A stretch of DNA of 64,000 nt from Mucilaginibacter aquaedulcis (GTDB lineage: Bacteria; Bacteroidota; Bacteroidia; Sphingobacteriales; Sphingobacteriaceae): NCBI RefSeq assembly GCF_030409325.1, contig NZ_JAUFPR010000003.1, positions 248,001-312,000 on the forward strand. The letters are read 5' to 3'. Both the position numbers and the translations under genes were made by a program. Below, piece by piece: positions 26,040 through 35,149 of this stretch; positions within the stretch are counted from its first letter, which is position 1, and each line of letters opens with the position of its first letter. A model generated the notes under the pieces. That model saw nothing but the letters and a program-made list of their open reading frames with translations, was not told the DNA's origin and searched no databases.

Positions 26040-28808
26040 TTAAAGTTTATAGCGTATGCCTATCAGGTATGTTTGTTTGTAGTAATCGCTGCGTATTAAA
26101 GTATGTCCGTGCGATTCAATGTCATCATCCTTTAGTGCGGCGTTGGTTGGGTTGGTGCCTTTAATAAACAACTTACTTGGGGTGTTTAACAGGTTACCTC
26201 CTTTAATAAATACACTCAATCTGTTTTTAAATCTTTTTTCGGCCGAGGCATCCATCTGGATAAAACCCTGCTGCCACAGATCATTGTTCAGGAACTGCGA
26301 TACCGTGTTGATACGCGGCCCGGTGTAGGCACCTGCAATTTGAGCGTCCCAACCTTTTTTGGTGTCTTTATAAAAAAACGACACGTTGGCAATATGCTCA
26401 GACTGGCCATAAAGCGGGCGGCTTTGGTTTACCGATATTTTACGGGTATCGCCATTAGCATCAGTTATGTAAGTATCCTTAGGCGTTGTGATGCGCGAGT
26501 GGGTGTAGGTATAGTTGGCCTTTACACCAAACTTGTTGAAAAACTTAATGAAATCAATCTCGGCACCGTAGTTATGGGCAGTACCAAAATTGCCCGGAGT
26601 ATAATAGGTATCCTGTCCGCGGGTAGCATCGGCCTGGAAGGTATACTCAATAGGATTTTTAATGTTTTTGTAGAAGGCGCCCGCCAGCAACTGTGTGCTT
26701 GCATCAGGGAAAAGCTCGTAACGCAGATCATAGTTATCGGCAATGGCACGTTTCAGATCCGGGTTACCACGCTCCTGGTATTCTTCGTTAACTACCTTGC
26801 TTGGTACTATCTCATAAAAGCCGGGGCGATTAAGTGATCTGAAGTAAGATGCGTGTAACTGTTGCTTATCTGTTAAGTAGTATTTGATAGTTAAGCTTGG
26901 CAATACATCGGTATATACCTGGTTGCCTACCGGGCGGTTTTCACCTGCCGGGAAAAGCATACGATAGCCCTGATCAGTGTGTTCAACTCGGGCACCACCA
27001 ACTACCTGAACTTCTTTGGTATTGAATTTAAACATACCATAACCCGCGCTTGTTTTTTCAGAAGCATCGTAGGTTAATGGATTATTTACCGCACCGCCAG
27101 GATTAGTTACCGTGAATTGCAGATCGGTATAGTTCTGGAAATCGGTCCCGTAAACCGCGTTTGGATTGACAGGGGTTAGGGAGTAATTGTTATAAAAGCT
27201 GCTGCGTTGTTTATCGCGGTATAAGCCACCTGCCGAGAAATCAACATTAACACCTGCAACCGGAGCTGTGTAGGTCAGGTCGAGGTAGCCAGCTTTGTCT
27301 TCATCTGTATTGCGCTCCCAGCGGTGATTAACCGGGGTACCGTTGCTAAGCAGGGTACGCCTATCTACAAAGTTTTCACGAACGCCGTTAACATCAATGG
27401 TGGTATTATCAGGCACCTCATTCTCTGCCGATGAGTATACTGCCGACCATTGGATTTTCAGTTTATCATTGAACACCTTATGATCGCCACGAAGCATACC
27501 GTTATAAATTTGCTGTTCGGTAAAGCGGCTGCGAGTTGAGTAACCTAACTGCGCGTTGCCTTTGGCCGGGTCATAATCTGTAGAGAAATTGGTTGAAAGC
27601 TCATCACGCATCTGTATGTTTTGTAAGTTAACGTAGGTGTTAAACAAACTCAGTTTATTGCGGCTGTCAATCACGTAATCAACTTTGGAAAATAACCCGT
27701 AACGCTTTTGCTGCTCAGAATATTCCCTGTCATTACGAGCGGTAATTGCTGCGTATTGAGCTGTTGGTACAACCTTGCTATCATAAAAAATACTATTGCT
27801 ACCGCGATAGGTATTCTGGTAACTGCCTGCAACCAATACACCCAGTTTGCTGTCAAAAAAGCGTTGCCCTAATGATAAGCTGCCCACTACATTAGGTGCA
27901 GGATGTTTTAACGAATAGCTTAAAGTTCCTTTCGGAAAATCGGCCTGGGTAGCCTGGTAGGCCTTACCATTTATTTCAGATGGCGAGCGGTGGTTGATGC
28001 TACCATAATCATAGCTCATAAACTTACGATCGAAAAACAGCTGGCTGTAGCCGCCTGCTATGTTGGCATTCACTTCAAAACGGTCTGGTGCATCCTTCAT
28101 CACCATGTTAACAACTCCGCCCATGGCATCGCCTTCCATGTTTGGGGTAAGGGTTTTATAAACTTCCAAACGGGCCAACAGGTCTGAAGGGAAAATATCA
28201 AGCGGTACATAGCGGTACTTGTTATCAGGGCTCGGGATTTTCACGCCGTTTACCAGCGTGTAGTTATAGCGTTTGTCCATACCACGCAGGATGGCGTACT
28301 GACCATCGCCGTTGCTGTTACGCTCAACCGATACGCCAGATACACGGGCTATAACGTTGGCCACGGTAAGGTCGGGTGATATTTCAATGGCCCTGCCCGA
28401 TACCACATTCATCACCTGGGTAGATTGCTGCTCCAAACGCCTTGCTGTAGTTTCAGTTGATGCATTCTTTTTAGTTGAAATAGTTACTTCCTGAAGCTCC
28501 TTTCCGGCTTCTTCCATGTAAACCTTAAGGCGTGGAGAGTCTCCTTTTTCAATATCCAGTTCCTGAACATTGGTTTTAAACATGATGTAAGAAACCTTTA
28601 AGGTGAAGTGCCCTTTAGGTACATCCTTCAATTCAAAAGAACCATCTAAACCGGTGGTGGTTGCCTTCCCGGTTTTATCGAGGCTAACGGTGGCCCCTAC
28701 CAGGGGTTCGCCGGTTTTGCGGTCATAAACGTTGCCCTTTAGCTTTGTGGCGTTAGCTGCGGTAACGCACAACAGCAGGAATAATAAGGTTTGTAAATAT
28801 TTACTCAT
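26040..28808 (-). CDS. TonB-dependent receptor (phytase-linked)
   Basis: About 922 residues. I start at the ATG at 28808 (MSKYLQTLLFLLLCVTAANA, a signal peptide); a longer frame would need a TTG. Next come a carboxypeptidase-regulatory-like domain (GNVYDRKTGEPLVGATVSL, KDVPKGHFTLKVSYIMF), a plug (VANVIARVSGVSVERNSNGDGQYAILRGMDKRYNYTLVNGVKIPSPD, then LEVYKTLTPNMEGDAMGGVVNMVMKDAPD) and a barrel ending YLIGIRYKL. The plug wording (DKRYNYTLVNG, EGDAMGG) matches the subfamily often annotated as TonB receptors linked to phosphorylated or oligosaccharide substrates. It heads the operon with the beta-helix lipoprotein and the phytase. Confidence 0.93.
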   Translation of the reverse strand: MSKYLQTLLFLLLCVTAANATKLKGNVYDRKTGEPLVGATVSLDKTGKATTTGLDGSFELKDVPKGHFTLKVSYIMFKTNVQELDIEKGDSPRLKVYMEEAGKELQEVTISTKKNASTETTARRLEQQSTQVMNVVSGRAIEISPDLTVANVIARVSGVSVERNSNGDGQYAILRGMDKRYNYTLVNGVKIPSPDNKYRYVPLDIFPSDLLARLEVYKTLTPNMEGDAMGGVVNMVMKDAPDRFEVNANIAGGYSQLFFDRKFMSYDYGSINHRSPSEINGKAYQATQADFPKGTLSYSLKHPAPNVVGSLSLGQRFFDSKLGVLVAGSYQNTYRGSNSIFYDSKVVPTAQYAAITARNDREYSEQQKRYGLFSKVDYVIDSRNKLSLFNTYVNLQNIQMRDELSTNFSTDYDPAKGNAQLGYSTRSRFTEQQIYNGMLRGDHKVFNDKLKIQWSAVYSSAENEVPDNTTIDVNGVRENFVDRRTLLSNGTPVNHRWERNTDEDKAGYLDLTYTAPVAGVNVDFSAGGLYRDKQRSSFYNNYSLTPVNPNAVYGTDFQNYTDLQFTVTNPGGAVNNPLTYDASEKTSAGYGMFKFNTKEVQVVGGARVEHTDQGYRMLFPAGENRPVGNQVYTDVLPSLTIKYYLTDKQQLHASYFRSLNRPGFYEIVPSKVVNEEYQERGNPDLKRAIADNYDLRYELFPDASTQLLAGAFYKNIKNPIEYTFQADATRGQDTYYTPGNFGTAHNYGAEIDFIKFFNKFGVKANYTYTHSRITTPKDTYITDANGDTRKISVNQSRPLYGQSEHIANVSFFYKDTKKGWDAQIAGAYTGPRINTVSQFLNNDLWQQGFIQMDASAEKRFKNRLSVFIKGGNLLNTPSKLFIKGTNPTNAALKDDDIESHGHTLIRSDYYKQTYLIGIRYKL

Positions 28809-29072
28809 TTTGTAAACGATTAATTCAATTGTGATTGATTTTTTTTGACGCCGCAAAAGTGTTAAACAACTATATCAACCAAAACATTTGACCGTTACAA
28901 AAAGGAAACAGCGTTACAAGCAGCATATATGCAACAGCAACACAAAACTACAATTACTTGATTATCAACAATATTACAAATTAAAAAACCTCCATTATCA
29001 TTAGTTTACCGTTACATTAAGCAAATGTTAAGTGGGTAAAACATCGTTCATACACATGATAGCCTACCTGAC

Positions 29073-29105
29073 ATACTTACGAAGTTTTAAAAACTTCGTA
29101 AGTAT
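29073..29105. repeat. Perfect 15-bp inverted repeat (terminator-like hairpin)
   Basis: Arms atacttacgaagttt (29073-29087) and aaacttcgtaagtat (29091-29105) enclose three bases. It is about 200 bases downstream of the TPR/HTH regulator stop codon on the minus strand. No strong T-run follows, so it is as likely a dispersed extragenic hairpin as a terminator. Confidence 0.7.
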
Positions 29106-29180
29106 TTATCAGCATAAACTGAAGTAAAATCCTTAAATCCGATGAATCTGTTTAATCATGGTTCATACAATAAATCCGTT

Positions 29181-29270
29181 ATCCTGAACTTGTTTCAGAA
29201 TCCCGTATGCTGAGTAAATATCATACGCACAACCTTTCTTGTGGGGTGCCGAAATAAATTCGGCATGACG
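29181..29270. repeat. Extragenic repeat-like elements
   Basis: Two elements with the look of dispersed Bacteroidota intergenic repeats: atcctgaacttgtttcagaat (an imperfect palindrome, 29181 onwards) and gccgaa-ataaa-ttcggc followed by atgacg (29248-29270). Both are non-coding and lie between two same-strand genes. Their dispersed nature is inferred from style; copies elsewhere cannot be checked here. Confidence 0.45.
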
Positions 29271-29308
29271 AAATTAACTGGGCTTAGCACCTCAAACTCA
29301 TCACTCAT

Positions 29309-30961
29309 CTACAAAGCCTGTATAAAAGTAGAAAGGTTGTCACCCTGCTCCAGGTTGAGTTTTTTGCGAAGGCGGTAGCGGGCAACACGAAGGCTATCGT
29401 TTGATATGCCCAATAAGCCGGCAATATCTTTCGAGTCCATATTAACTTTGAGGAGCGCTATGAGGCGGATGTCGGCAGAGGTTAATTCGCTGCTGTGTTG
29501 CTTCAATTTATCTAAAAAGCTTTGGTGTACCTGTTCAAAAGCTGTGGTAAACTCTTTCCAGTGCTGCTCGTGGTTAAAGCTTTGGTTTATTTGCTGGATA
29601 ATTTGCTGCATTTGCTTTTTCTGATCGCGCTTATCATCCTTAACCATATCCTGCAGGGTATTACGCATGCTCTCTAACAACTGGTTGTTTTTGATCAGGT
29701 TGAGGGTATGTGCCGATAGCTCCTGACCTTTGAGGTCCAGCTGTTGTTTCAGGCTTTCTTCCTGCAGTTGTTTGTTTTTAAGATCAAGCTCCATTACTGC
29801 ACGCTGGGCCTCAAATATAGATTTGTCCTGTTCGGCTAAAACACGTGCATCATGCATTTTGAGCCGCTGGCGACTAAAGATCACCAGGCCAAGTATTATC
29901 ACCAATATAACAATGGTAATAACCGCTATAGTAAAAATCTGGTTGGTTTTGCGGATGTTGTTGAGTCTTGTTATTTCATTGCTCTTTTTATCCATGTCAT
30001 ACAACACCTGTAAAAAAGCGGTTTGGTTAAGGCTCTCCTGCGAGTATATTTCCAACGAATATTTCCGGCTCAACTCCAGGTAATGATAGGCGCTATCCAA
30101 GCGGTTCATCAACTGGAAACCCTTGCCCAGATCACGGCAGGAAGCAGCCAACTGGTACAGGTTATTGTTTTTTAATGAGAGTGTGAAGGCCATCCGTGAT
30201 TGCTGAATGCCTTGCTCATATTTGCCGGTTTTACGCAAAATATCGCCAATGTTATTGATCACCTCAATGCTGGCCACCTCGTCATGATGCTGACGGTAAA
30301 TTTCAAGCGAGTGTTTAAAGCAGGTGTATGATGAATCATAATTAGCAAGGTCTTCATGAATGCTGCCCAGGTTTTCATATATCTTGGCCTGCCCATAGTT
30401 ATCCCCAATCTGGTTATAGGTTTTTAGTGCCAGGCGCTGATAGTAAAAGGAACTGTCATAACGGTGGTGCTTCTCATACAGGTGCCCAATGGCTCCAAAT
30501 ATTTCGGCCTGTCCATGTTTGTTATTGGTTATTTTATATAATGAAAGGGCTTTTTTGTACAACTGGAATGATTTATCCGATCTTTTATTGTAGTAATATA
30601 GTATCCCCATTTTACTAAGGTTTTCGGCAAGCAGATCTTTGTTACCATCTGTACCAAATACCTTATCGGCGTGCAAATAAAAGTCTAAAGCCTGGGCGTA
30701 GTGGCCCTGATTAAAACAGATCTGGCCCATTTGCTGCAAACATATACCTGCAGTGTGGTTATCATTATCCTGAACGGCTTTGGCGTGTTGCTTTTTCAGA
30801 AGGATAAGGGCCGAGTCTGGATGCTGCTGCCCTAACAGTTGAAATTTCTCAAATTGCTTGCTGTTCTCTATCTGTGCGTATGCAGCAGTATTTATGAGGA
30901 TGAGCAGAAAGGAGCATAAAAAGGCTAATAAATGAGCTGGCCTGACAAGGAAGTTGGTCAT
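29309..30961 (-). CDS. TPR sensor with transmembrane helix and C-terminal HTH regulator
   Basis: A 550-residue envelope-spanning regulator. It has a signal peptide (cut after AYA), about seven tetratricopeptide repeats up to residue 320 (for example GHYAQALDFYLHADKVF and HRYDSSFYYQRLALKTYNQIGD), one membrane helix (about 340-360), a long coiled coil (about 365-480) and a LuxR-superfamily HTH at the end (ELTSADIRLIALLKVNMDSKDIAGLLGISNDSLRVARYRLRKKLNL). The family is common in Bacteroidota and often sits beside TonB receptor operons, sensing by periplasmic TPRs and acting directly on DNA. Here it is upstream of the phytase-linked receptor on the same strand. Signal and target unknown. Confidence 0.9.
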   Translation of the reverse strand: MTNFLVRPAHLLAFLCSFLLILINTAAYAQIENSKQFEKFQLLGQQHPDSALILLKKQHAKAVQDNDNHTAGICLQQMGQICFNQGHYAQALDFYLHADKVFGTDGNKDLLAENLSKMGILYYYNKRSDKSFQLYKKALSLYKITNNKHGQAEIFGAIGHLYEKHHRYDSSFYYQRLALKTYNQIGDNYGQAKIYENLGSIHEDLANYDSSYTCFKHSLEIYRQHHDEVASIEVINNIGDILRKTGKYEQGIQQSRMAFTLSLKNNNLYQLAASCRDLGKGFQLMNRLDSAYHYLELSRKYSLEIYSQESLNQTAFLQVLYDMDKKSNEITRLNNIRKTNQIFTIAVITIVILVIILGLVIFSRQRLKMHDARVLAEQDKSIFEAQRAVMELDLKNKQLQEESLKQQLDLKGQELSAHTLNLIKNNQLLESMRNTLQDMVKDDKRDQKKQMQQIIQQINQSFNHEQHWKEFTTAFEQVHQSFLDKLKQHSSELTSADIRLIALLKVNMDSKDIAGLLGISNDSLRVARYRLRKKLNLEQGDNLSTFIQAL

Positions 30962-31206
30962 ATTAAAAAATCTGAACAGGTAATGATCATTATCAAGCAG
31001 CTATATTATTGCTTTAAAGAAAGTTATATCAATAGCTAATCACATAAAATTAGCAGACAAAGGAAACATTTTAATGTGATATTAATGTTAATTGCCACCA
31101 GTTGAATTTAAATGAGCAAAACTTGTTTCTGTTAACACAAGGGATTTCGACTAAGGGGATAACAACAATTATTAAATCATTGTGTAACCCTTTTAACTAA
31201 CCCATC

Positions 31207-31638
31207 ATGAAAACGTTCATTTATTACCCCGCTTTATTCTGTTTATTTTTGGCAGCTGCGGCCTGCAAAAAGAATGACAATATACAACCACGTAACGGAT
31301 TAAGTTCTCCAAGCTCTTCTTCAGGCATCCCGTCTGCAAAGAGTGACTGTGACACCACGAAAACTATAGATTACCTTTTATCCAATTCAACCGGGATCGA
31401 TTCATTTGTGATCACATTTTCTGGCCTAGAGAGCTATACGTTTAAATTTCCGGCTTATGGCAGTAAAACTGTATCACTTAAATCCGGCACATACAATGTA
31501 TCAATCCCCCCAACCGGCGAGTTTGAATCACATGGCTTTTCCATGTATGGCCAAACCTACATCAAAGATAAAGGTGCCAGGTACGAAAACGTAAAGATCG
31601 ATCCCTGCACAATTCAAAAACAGGTACAAATTAACTGA
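31207..31638 (+). CDS. Small lipoprotein of unknown function
   Basis: A 143-residue lipoprotein with lipobox LAAAAC (Cys20) followed by KKNDN, typical for Bacteroidota. The mature part begins with a Ser/Pro-rich linker and continues with a compact beta-rich domain (TKTIDYLLSNSTGIDSFVITFSG, YTFKFPAYGSKTVSLKSGTYNVSIPP) that reads like an immunoglobulin-like or fibronectin-like fold. A pair of Cys residues (SDCDTT and DPCTIQ) could form a disulphide. It is a single plus-strand gene ended by a strong bidirectional terminator. No function can be assigned. Confidence 0.75.
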   Translation: MKTFIYYPALFCLFLAAAACKKNDNIQPRNGLSSPSSSSGIPSAKSDCDTTKTIDYLLSNSTGIDSFVITFSGLESYTFKFPAYGSKTVSLKSGTYNVSIPPTGEFESHGFSMYGQTYIKDKGARYENVKIDPCTIQKQVQIN

Positions 31639-31648
31639 TGGCTAATGT

Positions 31649-31674
31649 AAAGGCCGCTGCACCCAGCGGCCTTT
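31649..31674. terminator. Bidirectional terminator between convergent genes
   Basis: A perfect 11-bp stem (aaaggccgctg with cagcggccttt) with loop cacc, located 10 bases after the small lipoprotein and 7 bases before the stop codon of the FG-GAP protein gene, serving both. Confidence 0.85.
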
Positions 31675-31681
31675 ACCCTAT

Positions 31682-34600
31682 TTAATTATCGTTAACCTGC
31701 ATCAGTCTGCCATCATAGGTGAGTACAATATAACTTTTACCCCCTGAGTTTTTAACCGGGATCACGTTTGTAAATTCCTGAAAGTTAAATGCCCCGTTGA
31801 TGAGGTATTCGGGGGCCATAAAACCACCAAGTTGCTTGTTGTAGCGCATATTCATTAAGCCCATGGCATCATACTTGCCCTCGTAAGGTATCACACCCCA
31901 AAAGTTCCCATTCAGTAAAATATCGCCGGTTTTATCGCCCTGAGTAATTGTTCTTATTGGCGATTGCTGATACAAATAAGGCAATACTTTGTAAGTATTG
32001 GCATGCAGTATATCACTTATAAAAATGCTGTTAAACTGATTGGCGCTTAAACGGGTTTTATCGTCGAGCTTGCCGTCAAATATTTCGGCAGTTGTTTTAT
32101 CAGCCATCTTTTGATAACTCAGCCATTCCTTTTTCAAATACGGAAGTTCCTGTTCCAGATCATTCTTGGGTCTGAACGGATAGTATGATCCCTTATAGGC
32201 ATAAGACAGTATCAGGTCATTTTTGCCGTCGTTATCCATGTCGCTGTTGTAAGCATAAAGGGGTGAGTCGGTTGTCACGTTATATTTATTGTTTGTTCCC
32301 CAGTTGCCAGCAATCAGATCGGCTTTACCATCGCCGTCAACATCGGTTATTAATGCGGATTGCCACCATCCTTTTTCGTTATCTAAAACGGCAGAAGAAA
32401 ACCGCTCCAATTTTTTGCCCTTGTTTAAAAAAATATAAACAGGCTGCCACTCGGCAGTGATGAGCAGATCGGGCTGGCCATTGTGGTCAATATCGGTACT
32501 GCTGATGCTGGTAATATATGGGATGTGTGTAATGTTATCATAAGCTTTATCATTACTCACAATAAAATCCCCATTGCCCTTATTGATCAATATACTTGAT
32601 GGCGGATTGGCTGTATAATCGCGATATATGATACTGCTGGTAAACAAAATATCATTCAATCCATCGCCGTTAAAATCAAATATGCCAATGTTGCTTGCCT
32701 GATAGGGCAATTGAGGTAAGGCTTTGTACTCAAACTTAAAGTTACCTTTGTTGATGTACAGCCGAGGCTGCATCCGCTTAACGACTTCCAGAAACGGATG
32801 ATTAGTGCTGATCACGATCAGATCGGGTAGGCCATCTTTATTGATATCGGCCCAGATCGCTTTTTCATCACCATATTCCTTAAATTGATCAAATTGAGGC
32901 GCTGTTACTTTATCGTATCCTCCCGTTTTATTGCCTATCAGTAAATATTTGTCCTCGCCAGAAAAACCACCTGCATAAATATCATCTATGCCATCGTTAT
33001 TAATATCAGCAACCGCAATTGCCGGGGTATGCGGCAGGTAGTTATGAGGCAATAATGAAGCGTAATCAAAATCTGGTATGTTAGATGGTTTTAACTTTGC
33101 AAGCAGCGTTGCCTTTGCCGGTTTATAATCAAACTGCTTTTTATCACCGATAAAATTTTTTATGATGCCGGTTACATCCTTTGCCGGTTTCACCAGTTTT
33201 GGATCATAGGTAATTACCTGTTTCTGTTTAAAATGATCTATAATTTGCCAGCTGTTATCGGGCCATATTACCAGTAATTGCTTTGGTTTTTCACCCGGCA
33301 AAAAGGTGAAAATCCGTTCGTTGCTTTGGGTACTTTCATAGGCATTACTGGTTTGTATTTCCTGATGATCAATATGTTTATCTGATTTGAGGTAAAATTT
33401 AGTACCAATACCATCCGGGTTGGCTTTGGTATATTTTACAGCATATTTTAAATAATCGGGCTTATCCTTATGGCTTTCAATAGTGTTGTTTTTATAAATG
33501 AAAGCAGGCTCATTCATATTATTGGTCACTATCTCCAAATCGCCGTCATTATCCAGATCAACGGCTACGGAACCTGCCGAAATAGATGGCTGCTGCATAT
33601 CATTATTTGCCGACTCATCAATAAATTTCAGGTTATCACTGCCATGGTAAAAAACATTATTTACGGCCCCATCGGGCATCATGGCTATCTTTTCTTTATC
33701 AAAAATTCGATCATTCTTAAAACCCTCCATTACACTCGGGTTGCCCAGATATTTCAGATAATCTAAATCATTCAAACGTTTTTTGATACCGTTTGAAAAA
33801 AACATGTCCTTATGGCCATCCATATCAAAATCCTCAACAAGAGGCGACCACGTCCAGTCCGTAGCCGAAACGCCGCTGTAAAAGCTCAGGTCGATAAATT
33901 TATTGCCGTTACCAACATTTAACTGCAAACAATTTTTTGAATACTGATAGCCATAGCCCGCGTTTACCCGCTGATTATAAATATCAAATGGCTCATCGTT
34001 TATGGTTGATCGCAGGGCCTTCATATCTCCCGGCAGCATATCAGTAGTGATCACATCAAGGTGGCCATCCTTATTTACATCACTCATGGTATTGCCCATG
34101 GAGAAGAGGCTGGTATGCCCGAACGCGCCGTTCAATTCCTCCTTAAAAGTGCCATCATGCTGATTTACATAGTAATAATCCTGCTCAAAAAAATCGTTAC
34201 TCACGTAAATATCGTCCCAGCCATCATTGTTCAGATCGCCAATACTCAGTCCCAAACCATAACCAATGGGTGCGCTGTAAATACCGGCCTGGCTGCTCAC
34301 ATCGGTAAAATGGCCACCGTCATTGCGAAAAAGATGGTCGCCGGAATCATGGTTGTATTTTTTTCTTAAGGTTGAATCGCCATAGGTGTCATTACTATGT
34401 ACAGATGAGGTAAGCAGGAACATATCCAGATCGCCATCCTTATCATAATCAAAAAATGATGCCTGGGTAGATAGCCCCGCGAAATCAAGGCCGTACTTTG
34501 CTGCGCTTTCGGTAAAAGTAAGGTCGCCATTATTGATAAACAGCTGATTTTTGCCCCTGAAGGTTTTATAGCCAGATACCACGCTCACATAAATATCCTT

Positions 34601-34987
34601 CAGGCCATCGCCATTAATATCAACTATGGTTACTCCGGTTTTCCAGTTGCCGCTTCCGGCTACTCCAGCCTTGTCCGTTATATCTTCAAACTTTAAACCG
34701 CCCTTGTTCAGATAAAGCTTGTTTGAACCCTGGTTTGATACAAAGTACAGATCCTGCAAGCCATCGTTATTAAAGTCGGCTGAGGCCACGCCTGCCCCGT
34801 TGTAGAAATACAGATAGTCAAGAATATTAACCGAATCTGTTTCAATATTTTTATTGATAAAGCCCACACCGGTTTCGTCTGCCGAAAGTAGTTTAAAAGT
34901 ATTCCGGCCTGCATTTTGGCGTTTACAGGCGCTCAGGCAGATAAAACCAATAAAAAGCAGGCAAATAAAAAACCTGAAACGCATCAT
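31682..34987 (-). CDS. FG-GAP/VCBS repeat lipoprotein with ASPIC/UnbV-like segment
   Basis: A 1101-residue surface lipoprotein (lipobox CLSAC near residue 20). The first 450 residues hold repeated FG-GAP/VCBS calcium-binding blades (VASADFNNDGLQDLYFVSNQG, IVDINGDGLKDIYVS, LSIGDLNNDGWDDIYVSNDF, VDLDNDGDLEIVTNN), folding as a beta-propeller. A central stretch (about 500-580) has the ASPIC/UnbV type words EIQTSNAYESTQSNERIFTF and LLVIWPDNSWQ. A second propeller follows (AVADINNDGIDDIYAGGF, TDIDHNGQPDLLITAEWQP, ITDVDGDGKADLIAGNWG). Similar proteins are often found beside SusC/SusD systems, but no such pair adjoins it here. It is a single-gene unit; function unknown. Confidence 0.9.
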   Translation of the reverse strand: MMRFRFFICLLFIGFICLSACKRQNAGRNTFKLLSADETGVGFINKNIETDSVNILDYLYFYNGAGVASADFNNDGLQDLYFVSNQGSNKLYLNKGGLKFEDITDKAGVAGSGNWKTGVTIVDINGDGLKDIYVSVVSGYKTFRGKNQLFINNGDLTFTESAAKYGLDFAGLSTQASFFDYDKDGDLDMFLLTSSVHSNDTYGDSTLRKKYNHDSGDHLFRNDGGHFTDVSSQAGIYSAPIGYGLGLSIGDLNNDGWDDIYVSNDFFEQDYYYVNQHDGTFKEELNGAFGHTSLFSMGNTMSDVNKDGHLDVITTDMLPGDMKALRSTINDEPFDIYNQRVNAGYGYQYSKNCLQLNVGNGNKFIDLSFYSGVSATDWTWSPLVEDFDMDGHKDMFFSNGIKKRLNDLDYLKYLGNPSVMEGFKNDRIFDKEKIAMMPDGAVNNVFYHGSDNLKFIDESANNDMQQPSISAGSVAVDLDNDGDLEIVTNNMNEPAFIYKNNTIESHKDKPDYLKYAVKYTKANPDGIGTKFYLKSDKHIDHQEIQTSNAYESTQSNERIFTFLPGEKPKQLLVIWPDNSWQIIDHFKQKQVITYDPKLVKPAKDVTGIIKNFIGDKKQFDYKPAKATLLAKLKPSNIPDFDYASLLPHNYLPHTPAIAVADINNDGIDDIYAGGFSGEDKYLLIGNKTGGYDKVTAPQFDQFKEYGDEKAIWADINKDGLPDLIVISTNHPFLEVVKRMQPRLYINKGNFKFEYKALPQLPYQASNIGIFDFNGDGLNDILFTSSIIYRDYTANPPSSILINKGNGDFIVSNDKAYDNITHIPYITSISSTDIDHNGQPDLLITAEWQPVYIFLNKGKKLERFSSAVLDNEKGWWQSALITDVDGDGKADLIAGNWGTNNKYNVTTDSPLYAYNSDMDNDGKNDLILSYAYKGSYYPFRPKNDLEQELPYLKKEWLSYQKMADKTTAEIFDGKLDDKTRLSANQFNSIFISDILHANTYKVLPYLYQQSPIRTITQGDKTGDILLNGNFWGVIPYEGKYDAMGLMNMRYNKQLGGFMAPEYLINGAFNFQEFTNVIPVKNSGGKSYIVLTYDGRLMQVNDN

Positions 34988-35099
34988 TATTTATTAGGTT
35001 GGCAACGAATTTAAATAATTGTTAGCGTAGTTCATATGGTTAATAACCTGTTGATAATACCGCATCAGCAGAAAAATTTCTCCAGTTAGTCATAAATGG

Positions 35100-35128
35100 A
35101 AAAAGCCGGAAAAATTTCCCGGCTTTTT
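35100..35128 (-). terminator. Terminator after SDR gene
   Basis: A perfect 10-bp stem (aaaaagccgg with ccggcttttt) around a nine-base loop, 21 bases after the stop of the SDR gene; the T-run is built into the right arm on the minus strand. Confidence 0.85.
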
Positions 35129-35149
35129 GTTGTAAGTATATGAGATCAG

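Larger units (their letters stand above)
28857..29308. other. Gene-free region with extragenic repeats
   Basis: About 450 bases between the phytase-linked receptor and the TPR/HTH regulator, both on the minus strand. It carries a perfect 15-bp hairpin (29073-29105) and two short palindromic elements (29183-29202 region and 29248-29264). Two copies of CGTTACAA (28893-28900, 28912-28919) lie near the receptor start. I found no small gene. Confidence 0.6.

Noticed and set aside
26340..26837. Plus-strand frame of 165 residues
   Set aside because: Antisense shadow inside the phytase-linked TonB receptor, whose plug and barrel are complete.
28893..28919. Two CGTTACAA direct repeats as a possible PHO box
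   Set aside because: Spacing of 19 bases does not fit a described PHO box of this phylum that I can name, and a -7 element near 28943 lacks a -33 partner; too weak to call.
33470..33766. Plus-strand frame of 98 residues
   Set aside because: Lies inside the FG-GAP lipoprotein gene on the other strand, hydrophobic but without start context or motif.
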